Shown piece by piece: positions 24,301-37,000 of a DNA stretch of 64,000 nt. The DNA lies in the NCBI GenBank assembly GCA_903813345.2, contig CAIIXF020000012.1, positions 15,618,020 to 15,682,019 on the forward strand, given 5' to 3'. The notes beneath the pieces are model-generated. The model had not been told where the DNA came from. It was given only the letters and a program-made list of their open reading frames with translations, and ran no database searches. The position numbers and the translations under genes were made by a program. This DNA comes from Owenia fusiformis. Lineage: Eukaryota > Annelida > Polychaeta > Sabellida > Oweniidae. Within the stretch, counting starts at the first letter, position 1. Each line of letters opens with the position of its first letter.

Positions 24301-27300
24301 TCGGCCAAGAGTGTTCAGAGAGGCAGGTGTTTGCAGTTAAGATTTTTAACATGGAAGTCTATGGCAGATCAAAAATGGGGCTGAAACAAGCATTCACATT
24401 GAGAGGTGTTGGAAATACTGATTTCACTAAAATGCAGAATTTAAAAAAATCAAACTTACTGGCTGTATGAAGGCATACAGGAAAGGTCCCGCAGAGACTA
24501 TCTGGTTCATATCAAGAAATGACTGAACTTGTGAAACGATTGCTTTAGTCTGCATCTTAGCCAATCCCAGGCATTTCTCTTTAGCTTCAACGTTTGCTCT
24601 GGTTAGAACATCTAGAGCACTGAGGAAACTGTCTGTCATACTAGCATCCCTGTCCTACAATGGAGTTCAATTCAACAATCAAATATTATTTTAAATGACA
24701 AACAAGGCATTAAAATCCAAATATCACAACCTGCAATTTATTACAGATGCCAAGCACTGAATGCCAAACACCGAACACCATCTACAAAAAGTTGGAGACT
24801 AACACTTGTGGTGGTGACAAAAATGCAAAGTACAACAGGCTGCATTTTTAGATAATCCAATGGAATTCAATTTATTTTAAACTACAACAAGATCTACCAG
24901 ACAATGTTTTTTTTGTGGCCCTGGACATTTCTCTGTGGTTTAAACAGCAAATCTGTGAAATTATATATGTACAGTCTGATAGTGAAAAGTGTATAAATGT
25001 AATATTTGTAACATCCCAAAATAGTGTTCCACTTATGGATGCAGATGTTGTTCCACTTACAGAGGTGTTCCACTTTACAAGCTTGATCAAAGAGGCAGGA
25101 GAACAAATCATAGACTTTTAGTATGAAATACCATGGTTTAAATAATACAAGTTCTGTTCAACACATTGAATTCACAGATGCCTTGAATTTGAAAAGAATG
25201 TTACAATTATAAAATTGAGAAACTTGCAAATATTGCTAAAAAACATGAGTATACGAAAAGAAACAAAGTACAAATCTGCCAAAACTGCTGCAGCAAATTC
25301 TGTGTTTTACAGTATCACAATTAACAAGGCTAGCCATGACAAATTACAATAAACAAGGCCAGCCATGACACATTACAATAAACAAGGCCAGCCATGACAC
25401 ATTACAATTAACAAGGCTAGCCATGACACATTACAATTAACAAGGCTAGCCATGACACATTACAATTAACAAGGCCAGCCATGACACATTACAATTAACA
25501 AGGCTAGCCATGACACATTACAATTAACAAGGCTAGCCATGACACATTACAAGTAACAAGGCCAGCCATGACACATTACAATTAACAAGGCCAGCCATGA
25601 CACATTACAATTAACAAGGCTAGCCATGACACATTACAATTAACAAGGCTAGCCATGACACATTACAATTAACAAGGCCAGCCATGACACATTACAATTA
25701 ACAAGGCCAGCCATGACACATTACAATTAACAAGGCCAGCCATGACACATTACAATTAACAAGGCTAGCCATGACACATTACAATTAACAAGGCCAGCCA
25801 TGACACATTACAATTAACAAGGCTAGCCATGACACATTACAATTAACAAGGCTAGCCATGACACATTACAATCAACAAGGCTAGCCATGACACATTACAA
25901 TTTACAAGGCCAGCCATGACACATTACAATTAACAAGGCTAGCCATGACACATTACAATTAACAAGGCCAGCCATGACACATTACAATTAACAAGGCAAG
26001 CCATGACACATTACAATAAACAAGGCCAGCAATGACACATTACAATTAACAAGGCTAGCCATGACACATTACAATTAACAAGGCTAGCCATGACACATTA
26101 CAATTAACAAGGCTAGCCATGACACATTACAATTAACAAGGCTAGCCATGACACATTACAATTAACAAGGCCAGCCATGACACATTACAATTAACAAGGC
26201 TAGCCATGACACATTACAATTAACAAGGCTAGCCATGACACATTACAATTAACAAGGCCAGCCATGACACATTACAATTAACAAGGCCAGCCATGACACA
26301 TTACAATAAACAAGGCCAGCCATGACACATTACAATTAACAAGGCCAGCCATGACACATTACAATAAACAAGGCCAGCCATGACACATTACAATTAACAA
26401 GGCCAGCCATGACACATTACAATAAACAAGGCCAGCCATGACACATTACAATTAACAAGGCCAGCCATGACACATTACAATAAACAAGGCCAGCCATGAC
26501 ACATTACAATTAACAAGGCCAGCCATGACACATTACAATAAACAAGGCCAGCCATGACACATTACAATAAACAAGGCCAGCCATGACATATTACAATAAA
26601 CAAGGCCAGCCATGACACATTACAATAAACAAGGCCAGCCATGACACATTACAATAAACAAGGCCAGCCATGACACATTACAATAAACAAGGCCAGGCAT
26701 GACACATTACAATAAACAAGACCAGCCATGACACATTACAATAAACAAGACCAGCCATGACACATTACAATAAACAAGGCCAGCCATGACACATTACAAT
26801 AAACAAGGCTCGCCAAGCTACACAATATTTTACTTACAATAGACTCTAAGACTGAGGAACAGGCCAGGACAACATCTGTGGCACACACTTTATTCTTGTA
26901 ACCATATGACGCATGGAATGAAGGTAGGAAAACATACTGTTTGTCAAACCTGGAAAAAAGTTTATCGAGCCCTTTAAAATGTTCTACAGGAGACTTACAT
27001 GGGCATGAGCATTTTGTTGGATCCTTTTCGTTTATATCAATTTACAATTTAAACCAGGCCGGTAGCTAGGAGGTTTGACCCCACTGGACAAAATTTCTTT
27101 CAAAATCATGCAGTTTCTTTCCATTCTGAGTTCTTTCCAGTGATTTTGGGCCAAAGTTGTCAAATGTGAATCCCCTGGTTTTTTTGAAAAGTGAATCCCA
27201 TGGCAAAAGCTGGCTACAGGCCTGTAAACTGTATGATAAATGTAAAAAAGTAATTCACCCAGTATTTGGGTACTACCCTACTACTGTATGTAGCTAGGCA

Positions 27301-30300
27301 CCCAGTTGGGATTACAAAAATCAGTGTGAGAAAGTTGAAAAAATGGATAATCCATAATGAACCTAGCTATAATCAATTTGCCCTTTGTAGATATATAATA
27401 ATTTTGAAAATCATGACAGAAAATGAAAAGTATGTACCCATATTTTTCCATTTTATCTAGGATCATAGAGCTGATTTCATCCTTGAAGTTGACATCCATA
27501 GCAGTCCACTTTTGTTGACATTGCACTAATGGTAGTCTACAAAACAATAAAAACACAATGCGGTGTTCAGATTAAACAGGTTTACTCTATTACTTTATCA
27601 GTCGGAGTGCTACATTCATGAATGTCATTATTTGAGAAAAAGCTTGAATCCCTTTTCACTGTCATCCCCTATACTACATGTCTTCCCCTTAACATATTCC
27701 CATCCAACAAATATCCATTTTCGGGACCTTACTAACATCGGAGAAATGACACTTGTAAATTAAATTGCTTGAAAATGACACATTTTAAAAAGAATTGCAT
27801 TTAAACTTTCTCTTTTTACCATGATTTATGGTGTATAATACCTTATGGGTATGTTTCATATCTATATACTGACTGAAAAAGAACACCACAAACAATATCA
27901 AACAAAAATATCTAAATATACATACCCCATATCTGCTAAAAACTCATGTAACTTTTTGCGTCCTTTCATAGTCCAGACACGGAACTTGCACGCCAGATAT
28001 GGTGAGTGACAGAGACTCTCAAATAACGACCAATGTCTGTAAAGCGTCAACTGTAGCTCCTCCTCATATGTGATCCTCAGACAGTTTACTGATATTGTAC
28101 TCTCAACATCATCTCCTCTACAAAAAGGTTTTGGTGTTTGCTATACTGAGTTGCCAAACTAACCTCTGATAGTAACCAACTGAATTTACATTGATTTACA
28201 ATCTTTTTGTTTTGGAGATGCTCAAAATATTAGCCGGGACAGAATAAGTCATCGCTCTCTTTTTCGGATAACTTTTTCAATTCTCAGTTTAATTATTTTA
28301 GATACCAAAGAGCACATACTTCATAAGGGTGCACACAGTATCAATGTCTTATTCCAACAAAGAAGTATTTTCTGGTTGCTACAGTAATCTACATGTACTA
28401 CATACCTGTGATTGTGCCTGGACACATGGTGCTGAAGTTCATCTATATAACTCATGTAAACATCTCTGTCAACTTTAAAGTTTATAAACTGGTCAGTAAC
28501 TCCTAGGATTGCTAACCTGTGGATGTATAAAACGCTAACTGGTTAAAGAACAGAAAGAGGTATATTTACCTTACAGCATTATTATGGGAGAAGGCAATAA
28601 ATATGCAAGCCAAAAATTTATTCATTTTGAATCTATGAGTTTCTAAGTCAAAAGATGGGCTGTTTTGTCAACACTTTCTAAAAATCACACAAAACAGAAA
28701 ATCCACTTGATGGGCCATACTTACCATAAAAGATCATTAGTGTCTTTTGACATTTTCCAAGCCATTTGGTACATTGTAAGTGCAGCCTGGAAGTATATTG
28801 GGTTATGCAACTTTAATCTATATCTTGGATATGCTGTAATTCTACATTCTTCAACTATTGATGTAGTCTTTACAGTGACTCAAAATCTTGTGTTTCATGT
28901 TAACTAATCTGGGGACTATTAACAGAAATTAACAGAAGGAATTCCTAAAATTCATTGTTGTCTAACTATGATGTCATCATATCTATGGTTACAACAACTG
29001 ATTTAAGAATTTTTAACTTTATGTAGTTTCTGATAATAACCCCAATGATCTCTAGAAAGCCCCTCGTTCAACATGCATTCAACAAATCATAATACTTTTG
29101 ACATTAAAGTGTATTGTACTTGTACTTACAGACTTTCCATATTTTGAATATTGTTCATATTCAAATAAAATATTTGTTCTTTTTTCTTCCCAGAGCCTCC
29201 GATTACGTCGTTTTTCTAAGGCCTCAGGATTAAATCTTCGTTTTTTTCCTGATGGTTCGGAACCTTCACTTTCATTTCCAGAGTCATCTTCGTCCGACTG
29301 CAATCAAGATGTTTTACATTTCTATTGGAAATATCAAATCAATTTTCATTGAATATGCTGCCAATTAACGATTCGAATTCTAAAAAATTCAATAGTGCTA
29401 ATTATTCCTTTTTGATAATTTCTATAAATAGATCATTTATTTTTCTGTTACCTCATCATCGCGAAAAACCTGGTCATATTCTGGTAGATCGTCCCCAGCT
29501 TCCCTTTCTTCCACTAACATCTTCACTTGTACTGCATTATATGCATTAAATACATCAATAGGCCTGTGGCTGAAACAAAAGGTGAAACAGACATGTTATT
29601 TGATGTACCAGTGAATAAATATTTAAAGAAATAATAAAATAAACATCTTGTTTTGTTACTTTAGAATGAGTTCAACAAAATAAAGAATCAAATACATACA
29701 TCTTGATGCATCCTGAATTTGAATGTTGCTTTAAGATTGAAAAATAAAATTCAATTTAGATTTTTTTCGAAAAATTTAAATTAACCTAAAAATTTAAACC
29801 ATTGCACACTTCAAATTTTCAATTAATGTATGGTTCAAAGGCGAATTAAGCCTAACAGTTACATACCTGTCACAGATATAAAAGAGGACTTTGTCTTCAG
29901 GTTGAAGTAGCTCAATGACATCAAAGTTTCCACCACAATTTAACATAACAACATATTTCACCTACAATCGACAAAGTACATGTAAACACAAAAATTGAAC
30001 AATACACGACTCACAAATATTACATAATTCTCCAGCAATTCTGGCACTCAATTTAATCAAGTTGTACTACAAGGTCAGAAATTAAAATTCAATGAAATGC
30101 ACCTATTGCACATCATTAGATTTTATTCACACTGATTCTTATATACTATATACAGTAAAACCTGTCTCAGTGAACACCTCTTTTCAGTGAACACTTGTGT
30201 CTAGTGAACACCCATTATCAGCAAATACTCAATGATTTCTGTATAAAATCACTTCTCTGGAATGAACACCTTCTTACAGTGAACACATATTTGTTCCTCC

Positions 30301-30799
30301 ATAGGTGTTCACTGGCTGTACACAGGTTTCACTGTATAACTATATTTTAAGTATAGTATATATGGGAGAACTTCCCACTATCTATGTTTTTACTTCTATG
30401 GTTTCATTACCCCTTCGGAATTCTCCTGGTATGCACTCTCCAGATCTTCCCGTCCTGACACAGGAACAACTGTGTATGGTACATGGTCACATTGGAATAG
30501 ATGAAGTAGAATCTTACACGCTGCTAATGCATCAACATCAAACCCGACTAATATCAACACGCGCTGGAAAAAAATATAGATATTTGAGGAGAACAATGAG
30601 GAAATAAAATATCTTGATGAAAGGACACTTACTTGATTGACATTGTTTTGTTGAAATTTCTTGAACTTGAACTTGAAGTGCATAAAAATAAAAATGTCCA
30701 ATTTATTTTCAGAGTTGAAGTTCAGATTTAAACTTCTTTACTCACCTGATGATCAATAACGTCGTAGAAGTCTTTCCTCAAATCATTGATGAACCCCAT
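21382..30799 (-). CDS. CDC45: Cell division control protein 45 (CMG helicase subunit), complete
   Basis: Fifteen exons, all GT-AG and in phase: 30746-30799, 30411-30563, 29867-29961, 29452-29569, 29130-29297, 28725-28786, 28406-28516, 27926-28117, 27438-27536, 26838-26949, 24460-24654, 23948-24031, 22321-22436, 21902-21978, 21382-21446. They total 1701 bp, giving 566 aa, the same length as human CDC45. Diagnostic stretches: [20 protein letters not shown] (DHH-like fold), [17 protein letters not shown], the acidic [19 protein letters not shown] insert, [30 protein letters not shown], and the C-terminus [15 protein letters not shown]. Cdc45 joins MCM2-7 and GINS to form the replicative helicase in the nucleus. 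The start is fixed by alignment with MFVSDFRKEFY of human and by the divergent UFD1 start 262 bp away. Introns carry a mariner-like element, a 29-bp minisatellite and MITEs. Confidence 0.97.
22824..23916 (+). mobile_element. Mariner-like transposon in CDC45 intron 12
   Basis: The ends are inverted copies starting CGAGGGGTGATCCAAAAGTC and both abut TA. Weaker inverted similarity continues for about 190 bp to 'gccacccggaacggta'. A decayed transposase lies inside on the plus strand. Like the element at 5424-6956 it has unusually long inverted repeats for a mariner. Confidence 0.85.
23190..23565 (+). pseudogene. Mariner transposase remnant
   Basis: Across two plus-strand frames one reads [16 protein letters not shown] (mariner PPYSPDLAPCDFF block), [20 protein letters not shown] and [18 protein letters not shown], the usual C-terminal order ending in a W-x-K-C-x-x motif. 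Frameshifts and stops separate the blocks, so it is not functional. The N-terminal DNA-binding half is missing. Confidence 0.7.
25317..26816. repeat. 29-bp minisatellite, about 51 copies, in CDC45 intron 10
   Basis: The unit is AATTAACAAGGCTAGCCATG followed by ACACATTAC (29 bp). Two variable sites give variants: AATTAA/AATAAA and GCTAGCC/GCCAGCC. The left half is mostly AATTAA, the right end uniformly AATAAA, and between about 26300 and 26540 the two alternate strictly. There is no spacer diversity of the kind seen in CRISPR arrays. Confidence 0.97.
27055..27224. mobile_element. MITE of the CAGGCCCGTAGCCAGG family, copy 2
   Basis: It begins CAGGCCGGTAGCTAGG and ends with the inverted CTGGCTACAGGCCTG. 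'taaac' flanks both sides. It shares 'aaaatcatgcagttt' and 'ttgtcaaatgtgaa' with copy 1. It lies in a CDC45 intron, close upstream of exon 10. Confidence 0.8.
30153..30334. mobile_element. Short Tc1/mariner-type MITE
   Basis: Ends CAGTAAAACCTGTCTCAGTG and the inverted form of CAGTGAAACCTGTG are flanked by TA on both sides. The interior is built of 'agtgaacacc' words. It is in CDC45 intron 2. Confidence 0.75.
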
Positions 30800-31061
30800 T
30801 TCTAGTCATTTGCGCTTAATAATTGGCAAAACTAGCTTTTATTCTTGAAATTTTATTTTATTTTTTTTTTCAATTTGGCGGGGTATTCCAAAACGATTTA
30901 AGAACTCAATTTTGATTGGTCAAAGGGTGAAATTCTTGAAAAGTTGGCCAATGAAAAAATTCATCACAAACCCTTCTCGGCTTTGTCATTCCAAGAAAAT
31001 AAACTTCCGGTTGAAAAAATATTTTTACAAAGATACACATAAACAATAATACAAGGCCATA
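30800..31061. promoter_or_regulatory. Bidirectional CDC45/UFD1 promoter
   Basis: Only 262 bp separate the start codons of the two divergent genes. The interval holds an E2F-type site TTTGGCGGGG (30874-30883), two CCAAT boxes (ATTGG at 30915-30919; CCAAT at 30948-30952) and an ETS-type ACTTCCGG (31003-31010). E2F control suits CDC45, a known G1/S gene in animals. No TATA box in a sensible place was noted. Actual transcription starts cannot be read from sequence. Confidence 0.8.
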
Positions 31062-34000
31062 ATGGTAAGATAGATTATATTTTGTTGATCCAATTGTTAA
31101 TGTAGTAGTAATTCAATATATTGTATTAATCTTAGACGGTTAGAGATTGGGCTGTGACCTAAAAAATACTTTAAAAAATGAGTGGGCGATAATAGGTAAA
31201 GTACAAAGTCATTTTTGATGAATATCAGGCCTGTCAACTTGGGAACACCTAACATGAGTGACTTGGAAATGTTAAACACCTCCCCTCAAAATGTGGACAC
31301 CTTGGTCCAAATCTGAACACCTTGATCCAAATTTTGAACACCTTGGTTTAAATTTTATTACATCTTGCCAAATTTTGAACACCTTTTCGCGCTCGCTACG
31401 CTCGCGTTTCAAACATCCATCGACGGGGGGGGGGGGGGGGGGGGGGGGTAGGTACGAAAAATTTCGAACGGAATGCGTGACATATACGTAATTCGCGTGA
31501 AAAGTCCGAACGAAATGCATACATTTTTTTCCCGCGTTCGTATTTTTGCTGTGTAGACGATCTTTTTTGAGAAATTTTTCTACAGAAACATTTTTGCTTG
31601 ACAATTACCAGGTAAAATGCGTATTTGCGTGACATTTTCTGTCACGCAAAAATAACTGGCGTGACTTCAAATTCTTCAGCAAATGCGTGACAAATACGCA
31701 AATTGCGGGACAGTTGACAGGCCTGGAATATGCATAGTAACAAACATAAATACACCCAAATTTATTAGATCGATGGCATGGGACTTTCTTCATCTAAGAA
31801 ACAGTGTCGATTTCATGGTTTAAAACATTCTTTGGTGATTCCATTTACGAACTATGCACGAAAGTCCATTCAAAGTTGTCTATTTAACCTTGAAAAGCCA
31901 TATTTAGACTGAGGATTGAAAGTTGTTCACAACAACTGTCAGCTCATCTTTATTTTGATGAACTGGAAGTGAATCTTCGAGTCGAGTAAATTGTGATAAT
32001 GTTCTGTTTATGAATTGGGGAAGTCAAAACATTACAAACAGAAATCATAGTAAGCATTTGAAGATCATTTAGAAGCATTTAAAGTTGAATCCACTGCAAA
32101 ATTTGAAATAATTGAAATTCTTCCACGCCAAACTCAGAGAGCACACTTAGGGATTTATAATCGATGATCCTACCTAAATATGGTATGTATACTGGTCTTG
32201 ATTGTTGTTCCATATCGCCCAGAATCCCTTTAAACGAACTATGAAAATTTCCAATATGAACACTGGCTTGTCATTTCCGGAAGTAATGATACATTAAATT
32301 ACCAAACATATATGAAATAGGAATTTTTGTTCATTCATTTATCCTTGCAGCTCGACTGAAATGCCAATAAAATGAATTAGTGACTCTAATGATACAATCA
32401 TATTAATTTCATGATAGAGGCAACGTCAAATAAGAAACGTAAAATGGAAACTTTGAAAAATTAGTAAGACTAATTTCGTGTTAATTTCTATCGATTACTC
32501 TACTCGTGTTCTATGTTGACAAAATTGACAAGCTGATGGGGTTCAATTTACTCAATGTATACTACCATCTGGAAGGCACGGGAGGGTCCCATTTATGAGT
32601 AACTCTTATTTCATATATCTCATTGAGCTGCTTGCCTTTCTTTAGGTGAAACATATACACTGATATACGGGTTCTATACTACAGTTTGGACCATAAATAA
32701 ATGAGTCATATATTTGCTGAAGTGAGGATTTCCCATGTTAAAAATAAGAGAATTTCCAAGAGGCCAGACATCAGCAGATGAGAGTCATGGATGGGAATAT
32801 AAATTGCATCAAAATGGCCGGAAAGTTAGTTCTTTGACAACTGGACTGCACTCTTATCATAATGTACATGTAGTATTATAATTTTAACTAATTGGCTGGG
32901 TAAGTTATCTAAATAACATCATTTTTTGCAGTCTAGCTGGTTAGTAGAAATTCCTAACACTAATTATACAAAAGAGCCCCATCTCATTGTAAATGTAACC
33001 TGGGTACGTTCACATTCATTTCCCAATTTGATGCATTGCAGTTTGGTGGACATTTTCACGGAGGCATGTTCCAGCATGATCTACAAGGTTCATTTAAGAC
33101 AACGTATCGCTGTTACTCTGTATCCATGTTACCAGGCAACGAAAGACAAGATGTGGAGAAAGGCGGTAAAAGTAAGACTGTTTGTTGATCATTTCTATAT
33201 ACCTTTTCATTAAAAAGTGCTGTTAGATTATTTCTAATAAATGAAGGTCGGGACAAGCATTGTGATGCAGAATTTCTATTTTGATTTTGTGAGGCTACTG
33301 TAACAACCTTTGATAACAAGTTGCTACTACGGCCAAACTGTAGTGGCTTAAGCCTTTATAGTCCAGTCGTTAGAGCATCAGACTTTGGATCCAAGGGTCC
33401 TAGCTTCGATTCCCACGTGGGACATTGAATTTAGCACACTTTCTTTCAATTTCTTTATCTGGCTTGTTACACTATACTCGTTAGTTTGTCCCTTTGGGTG
33501 CCCTTGGGTCATTACACTACGAATGCCATACACCAGTTGTAGAGCAAATGTGACCGAGGCTTTAGTGACTTGATTTTATATTGGTAACTTAATGATTATT
33601 GAATTAACAACCTAAACGCATACAATAGATTTCTTTAAAAATGCTTTGTAAAATAATGTTTGCACACAGTATAAACATAAAAAACAAATTAGATTTACTA
33701 TTTTATTTGCAGTTATAATGCCCCCATCTGCATTAGACAAGCTAAGTAAGTGAAACACATTTTTATGATACATATCAGTGATCTCCCCAGCATTAAAGCA
33801 AGTGGGCGCAGCACCCACCTGAGATTTTGAAAATAGGCTTGCACCCACCTGAAAATCCATATGCACCCACTTAAAGTAAGAAAAATCATGAAAAATTGGC
33901 ATATTTCGACCAATTTTGGTCTGAATTGTGAAAATGAAAATTTTGTCTCACCTGAGAAAAAATCCTGGGGAGATCACTGCATATTATATTGTGTCACCAC

Positions 34001-37000
34001 CAGAAGAACTTTTTTGTGGATGGTGTTTGGCGTTCAAGGTTCAGCATCTGGAGGCCGTTTCTCAAAACTTATCCTTATTAACGAATCGTTAATAGAGAAT
34101 CATGGATTTGTTTCTATGGACACCACATCGTTAATTGAATAACGAGACCCCCATTCATACTCATAAAACCAATCATGGATAACGAATAAATCGTTAAAAA
34201 TCATGACGTCATCGCGAATCGTAGAAAAATCATTATTGAATTAATGATTTGTCAATAACGAAACTCTCCGTAAATGACCTCCTAACGCATTTTTACAACA
34301 TCCAATAACTGGTGGAGTCATTTTGTCATATTAATGCCTTGTTAATTTTTTCACATGAGTAAATCTACCAATTTTTCTCAGGTATGAATTAGTACAATAT
34401 TGTTATAACTAGAAATTAGTACAATATTGTTATAACTAGAAATTAGTACAATATTGTTATAACTAGAAATTAGTACAATATTGTTATAACTAGAAATTAG
34501 TACAATATTGTTATAACTAGAAATTAGTACAATATTTTTATAACTAGAAATTAGTACAATATTGTTATAACTGGAAATTAGTACAATATTGTTATAACTA
34601 GAAATTAGCTCATGATTTTTTAAGGTCCTAACAATTAAAGCTCAATTGACGAATACCATTTACCCTGCAGATCTAAAATCATAAAACCATTTATCAGACA
34701 AACAAGTGAATATTTACATTTTTTGTTTTTTCATTTATTTTCAGCACGACTCAACATACAATACCCGATGTTGTTCAAACTGACAAACACTAGAACGAAG
34801 AGAGAAACTCATTGTGGCGTATTAGAGTTTGTGGCTGACGAAGGCAGGATCTATCTTCCATATTGGGTGTGTGTTGTAAAATTTACAAGAGTTAATATTA
34901 GAAAAAGTTCTGCTCTGTTTCCTCAAAAATGTTTCTTCGTAGATTTTTCTAATTATTGGTTGCAGGCATGCCCTATGTAGTACTTAATCTCTGTATGTCC
35001 TATCATTAAGTCATCATATTTTTCCATAACTGGCAGCAATGTCATAACAGGATAGGTGGATTGTTTATTAGTCAATATCATTTGATGAATATTTGGTCAT
35101 AGTAATGTGATAAGTGGCATGACAACATACATGATACATAGAACAATTGATATATCCTTATTCATCCTGACCAGTAAATAACAGATATATCCCATATAAA
35201 TAACAGATAATCCTTTCTCTTACTCTCAATGTTATAATTGAATTTGTGATTAAATACATGTACAAAATATCTTACTATATCTAATGTGAGAATTTTTGTG
35301 ATTTATGAATCAAACTTGATATCAGGATTGAAATGATGATGGATTAGCATCACTGTCTCTGCAGTCTCGAGGTTCCTCCCAATTTTTAAAACAGAATTTT
35401 TTATTGCATAACTTTGGTCACCTAATATCCTGCGGGTCATTAACAGAAACTTCGTAAAGTTACGAATTCTTAATTCAATTGTTGTAGCCATGGATACAAT
35501 GACGTCACAGTTAGAGAACAATGGACTTTACAAATTCTTAACGTGATGAAGTTTCTGTAAATGGCCCCCTGATTATGAGTCAGGTAATTTGAGAAGGGCT
35601 CATTGTACTAAATGATCATTATCAAAAATTGCCTGTATAAGTCCATTCAATGTTTTTGTTACAGATGATGAGGAATTTGTTGTTGGAAGAAGGAGCCCTC
35701 GTTGGAATCGAATGCATCTCACTCCCTGTCGCAACATTTACAAAATTCCAGCCACAGTCTACAGACTTCCTGGACATCTCAAATCCCAAAGCTGTGTATC
35801 CTTTAGCAACTTTTATTTGTGTTTTTATGTCAGCACCACAAGAGGCACCCTCCTAAGCAGGTATCCAGAATACGCACCTCCTTCTTCCCCCTGCTATAAC
35901 CAATTTGGAAGCGCCCGATTAAACTGAATCACGTGATCTAATTATGCGCAATGACATATACATGATTTCTGTCGCAGCGTTGCGACAGCCAATCAGATTG
36001 CGAGTTCTTAATCGGGGAAATGCTAACTGCTTATCGCAGGGGGTGAAAAGAAAGAATATATTCTGGATTTTGGAGCCCTGTGATCGGAGGATGCACAAGA
36101 GGTGACATATTGTTATAGTCTCCAACTTTTTTGTGGCAGTGGTTGGCGGTTGGTGTTCAGCGGCTGGTGTTTTGTGTTCAGCATTCAGCGGTTTGTGTTT
36201 AGCATTTGGCATCTGTAACAAATGGCAAGTGATCATTATTTTGCTTGTTAATGCCTAGTTTTATAATGTCATGTGTTGTGGTAAGGATTCAAATATATCA
36301 AAGGATGTCATTCATTTCATTTTAGGGTGTTAATTCGCTATATGCGTTAAGGGCCACTTCTTTATACTGACATCAATATCTGATTTGATTCTTTGCGATT
36401 AAAAGTCAAATATAGATTCAGGTGACCGAAGTGATTGAAAGTCAGCAAGATATGTTATTACATCAACAGCAAGAAGTATTGACATATTGCTATGTCCTCT
36501 ATTTATTGTGTCAGCAGTTGATCATCAGCATTCAATGTCTGTAACTATTGAACACCTTTGTAACAAATTGCAGTTACAAACCAGGTATTGATATTTTATT
36601 GTGTTAATCCCTTGTACAAATATTGTTTCTTAACCAAGTTACAGACTTGAAAATGCTTTGAGAAACTTTGCATGTCTTTCTACCGGGGATATTCTAGCCA
36701 TCAAATACAATGATCGGGTAAGTAAGCAAAATATGTCCATGGTGATACACATTACTTCATTTTTCAACACAGGCTCTCACTATGAACACTTTTAGTCAAT
36801 TCAAATTCAAAATCATTACTCATTCTTTGAAAAACGTCAATAAAACCTCAGATGTCAGACCTCTAGTGAGGAGAGGCTAGGGGAATCACCCCCCCCAAAT
36901 TATCTCCATGTAATTATTCTACTGATACTTATTTCTTGATGTTTTTTTTATTTTAATCATGAGAATTAATGATTGTCCCAAACTACATTGGCTTAAGTTT

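Noticed and set aside
25317-26816. CRISPR-like regular repeats
   Set aside because: The units are contiguous 29-mers without unique spacers, in a eukaryotic intron. It is a minisatellite.
30305-30607. Plus-strand open frame of 100 codons
   Set aside because: It is antisense to CDC45 exon 2 and crosses a MITE; no family features.
33357-33428. Functional tRNA gene
   Set aside because: A and B boxes are present but the acceptor stem does not pair and an unrelated tail follows; better explained as a SINE head.
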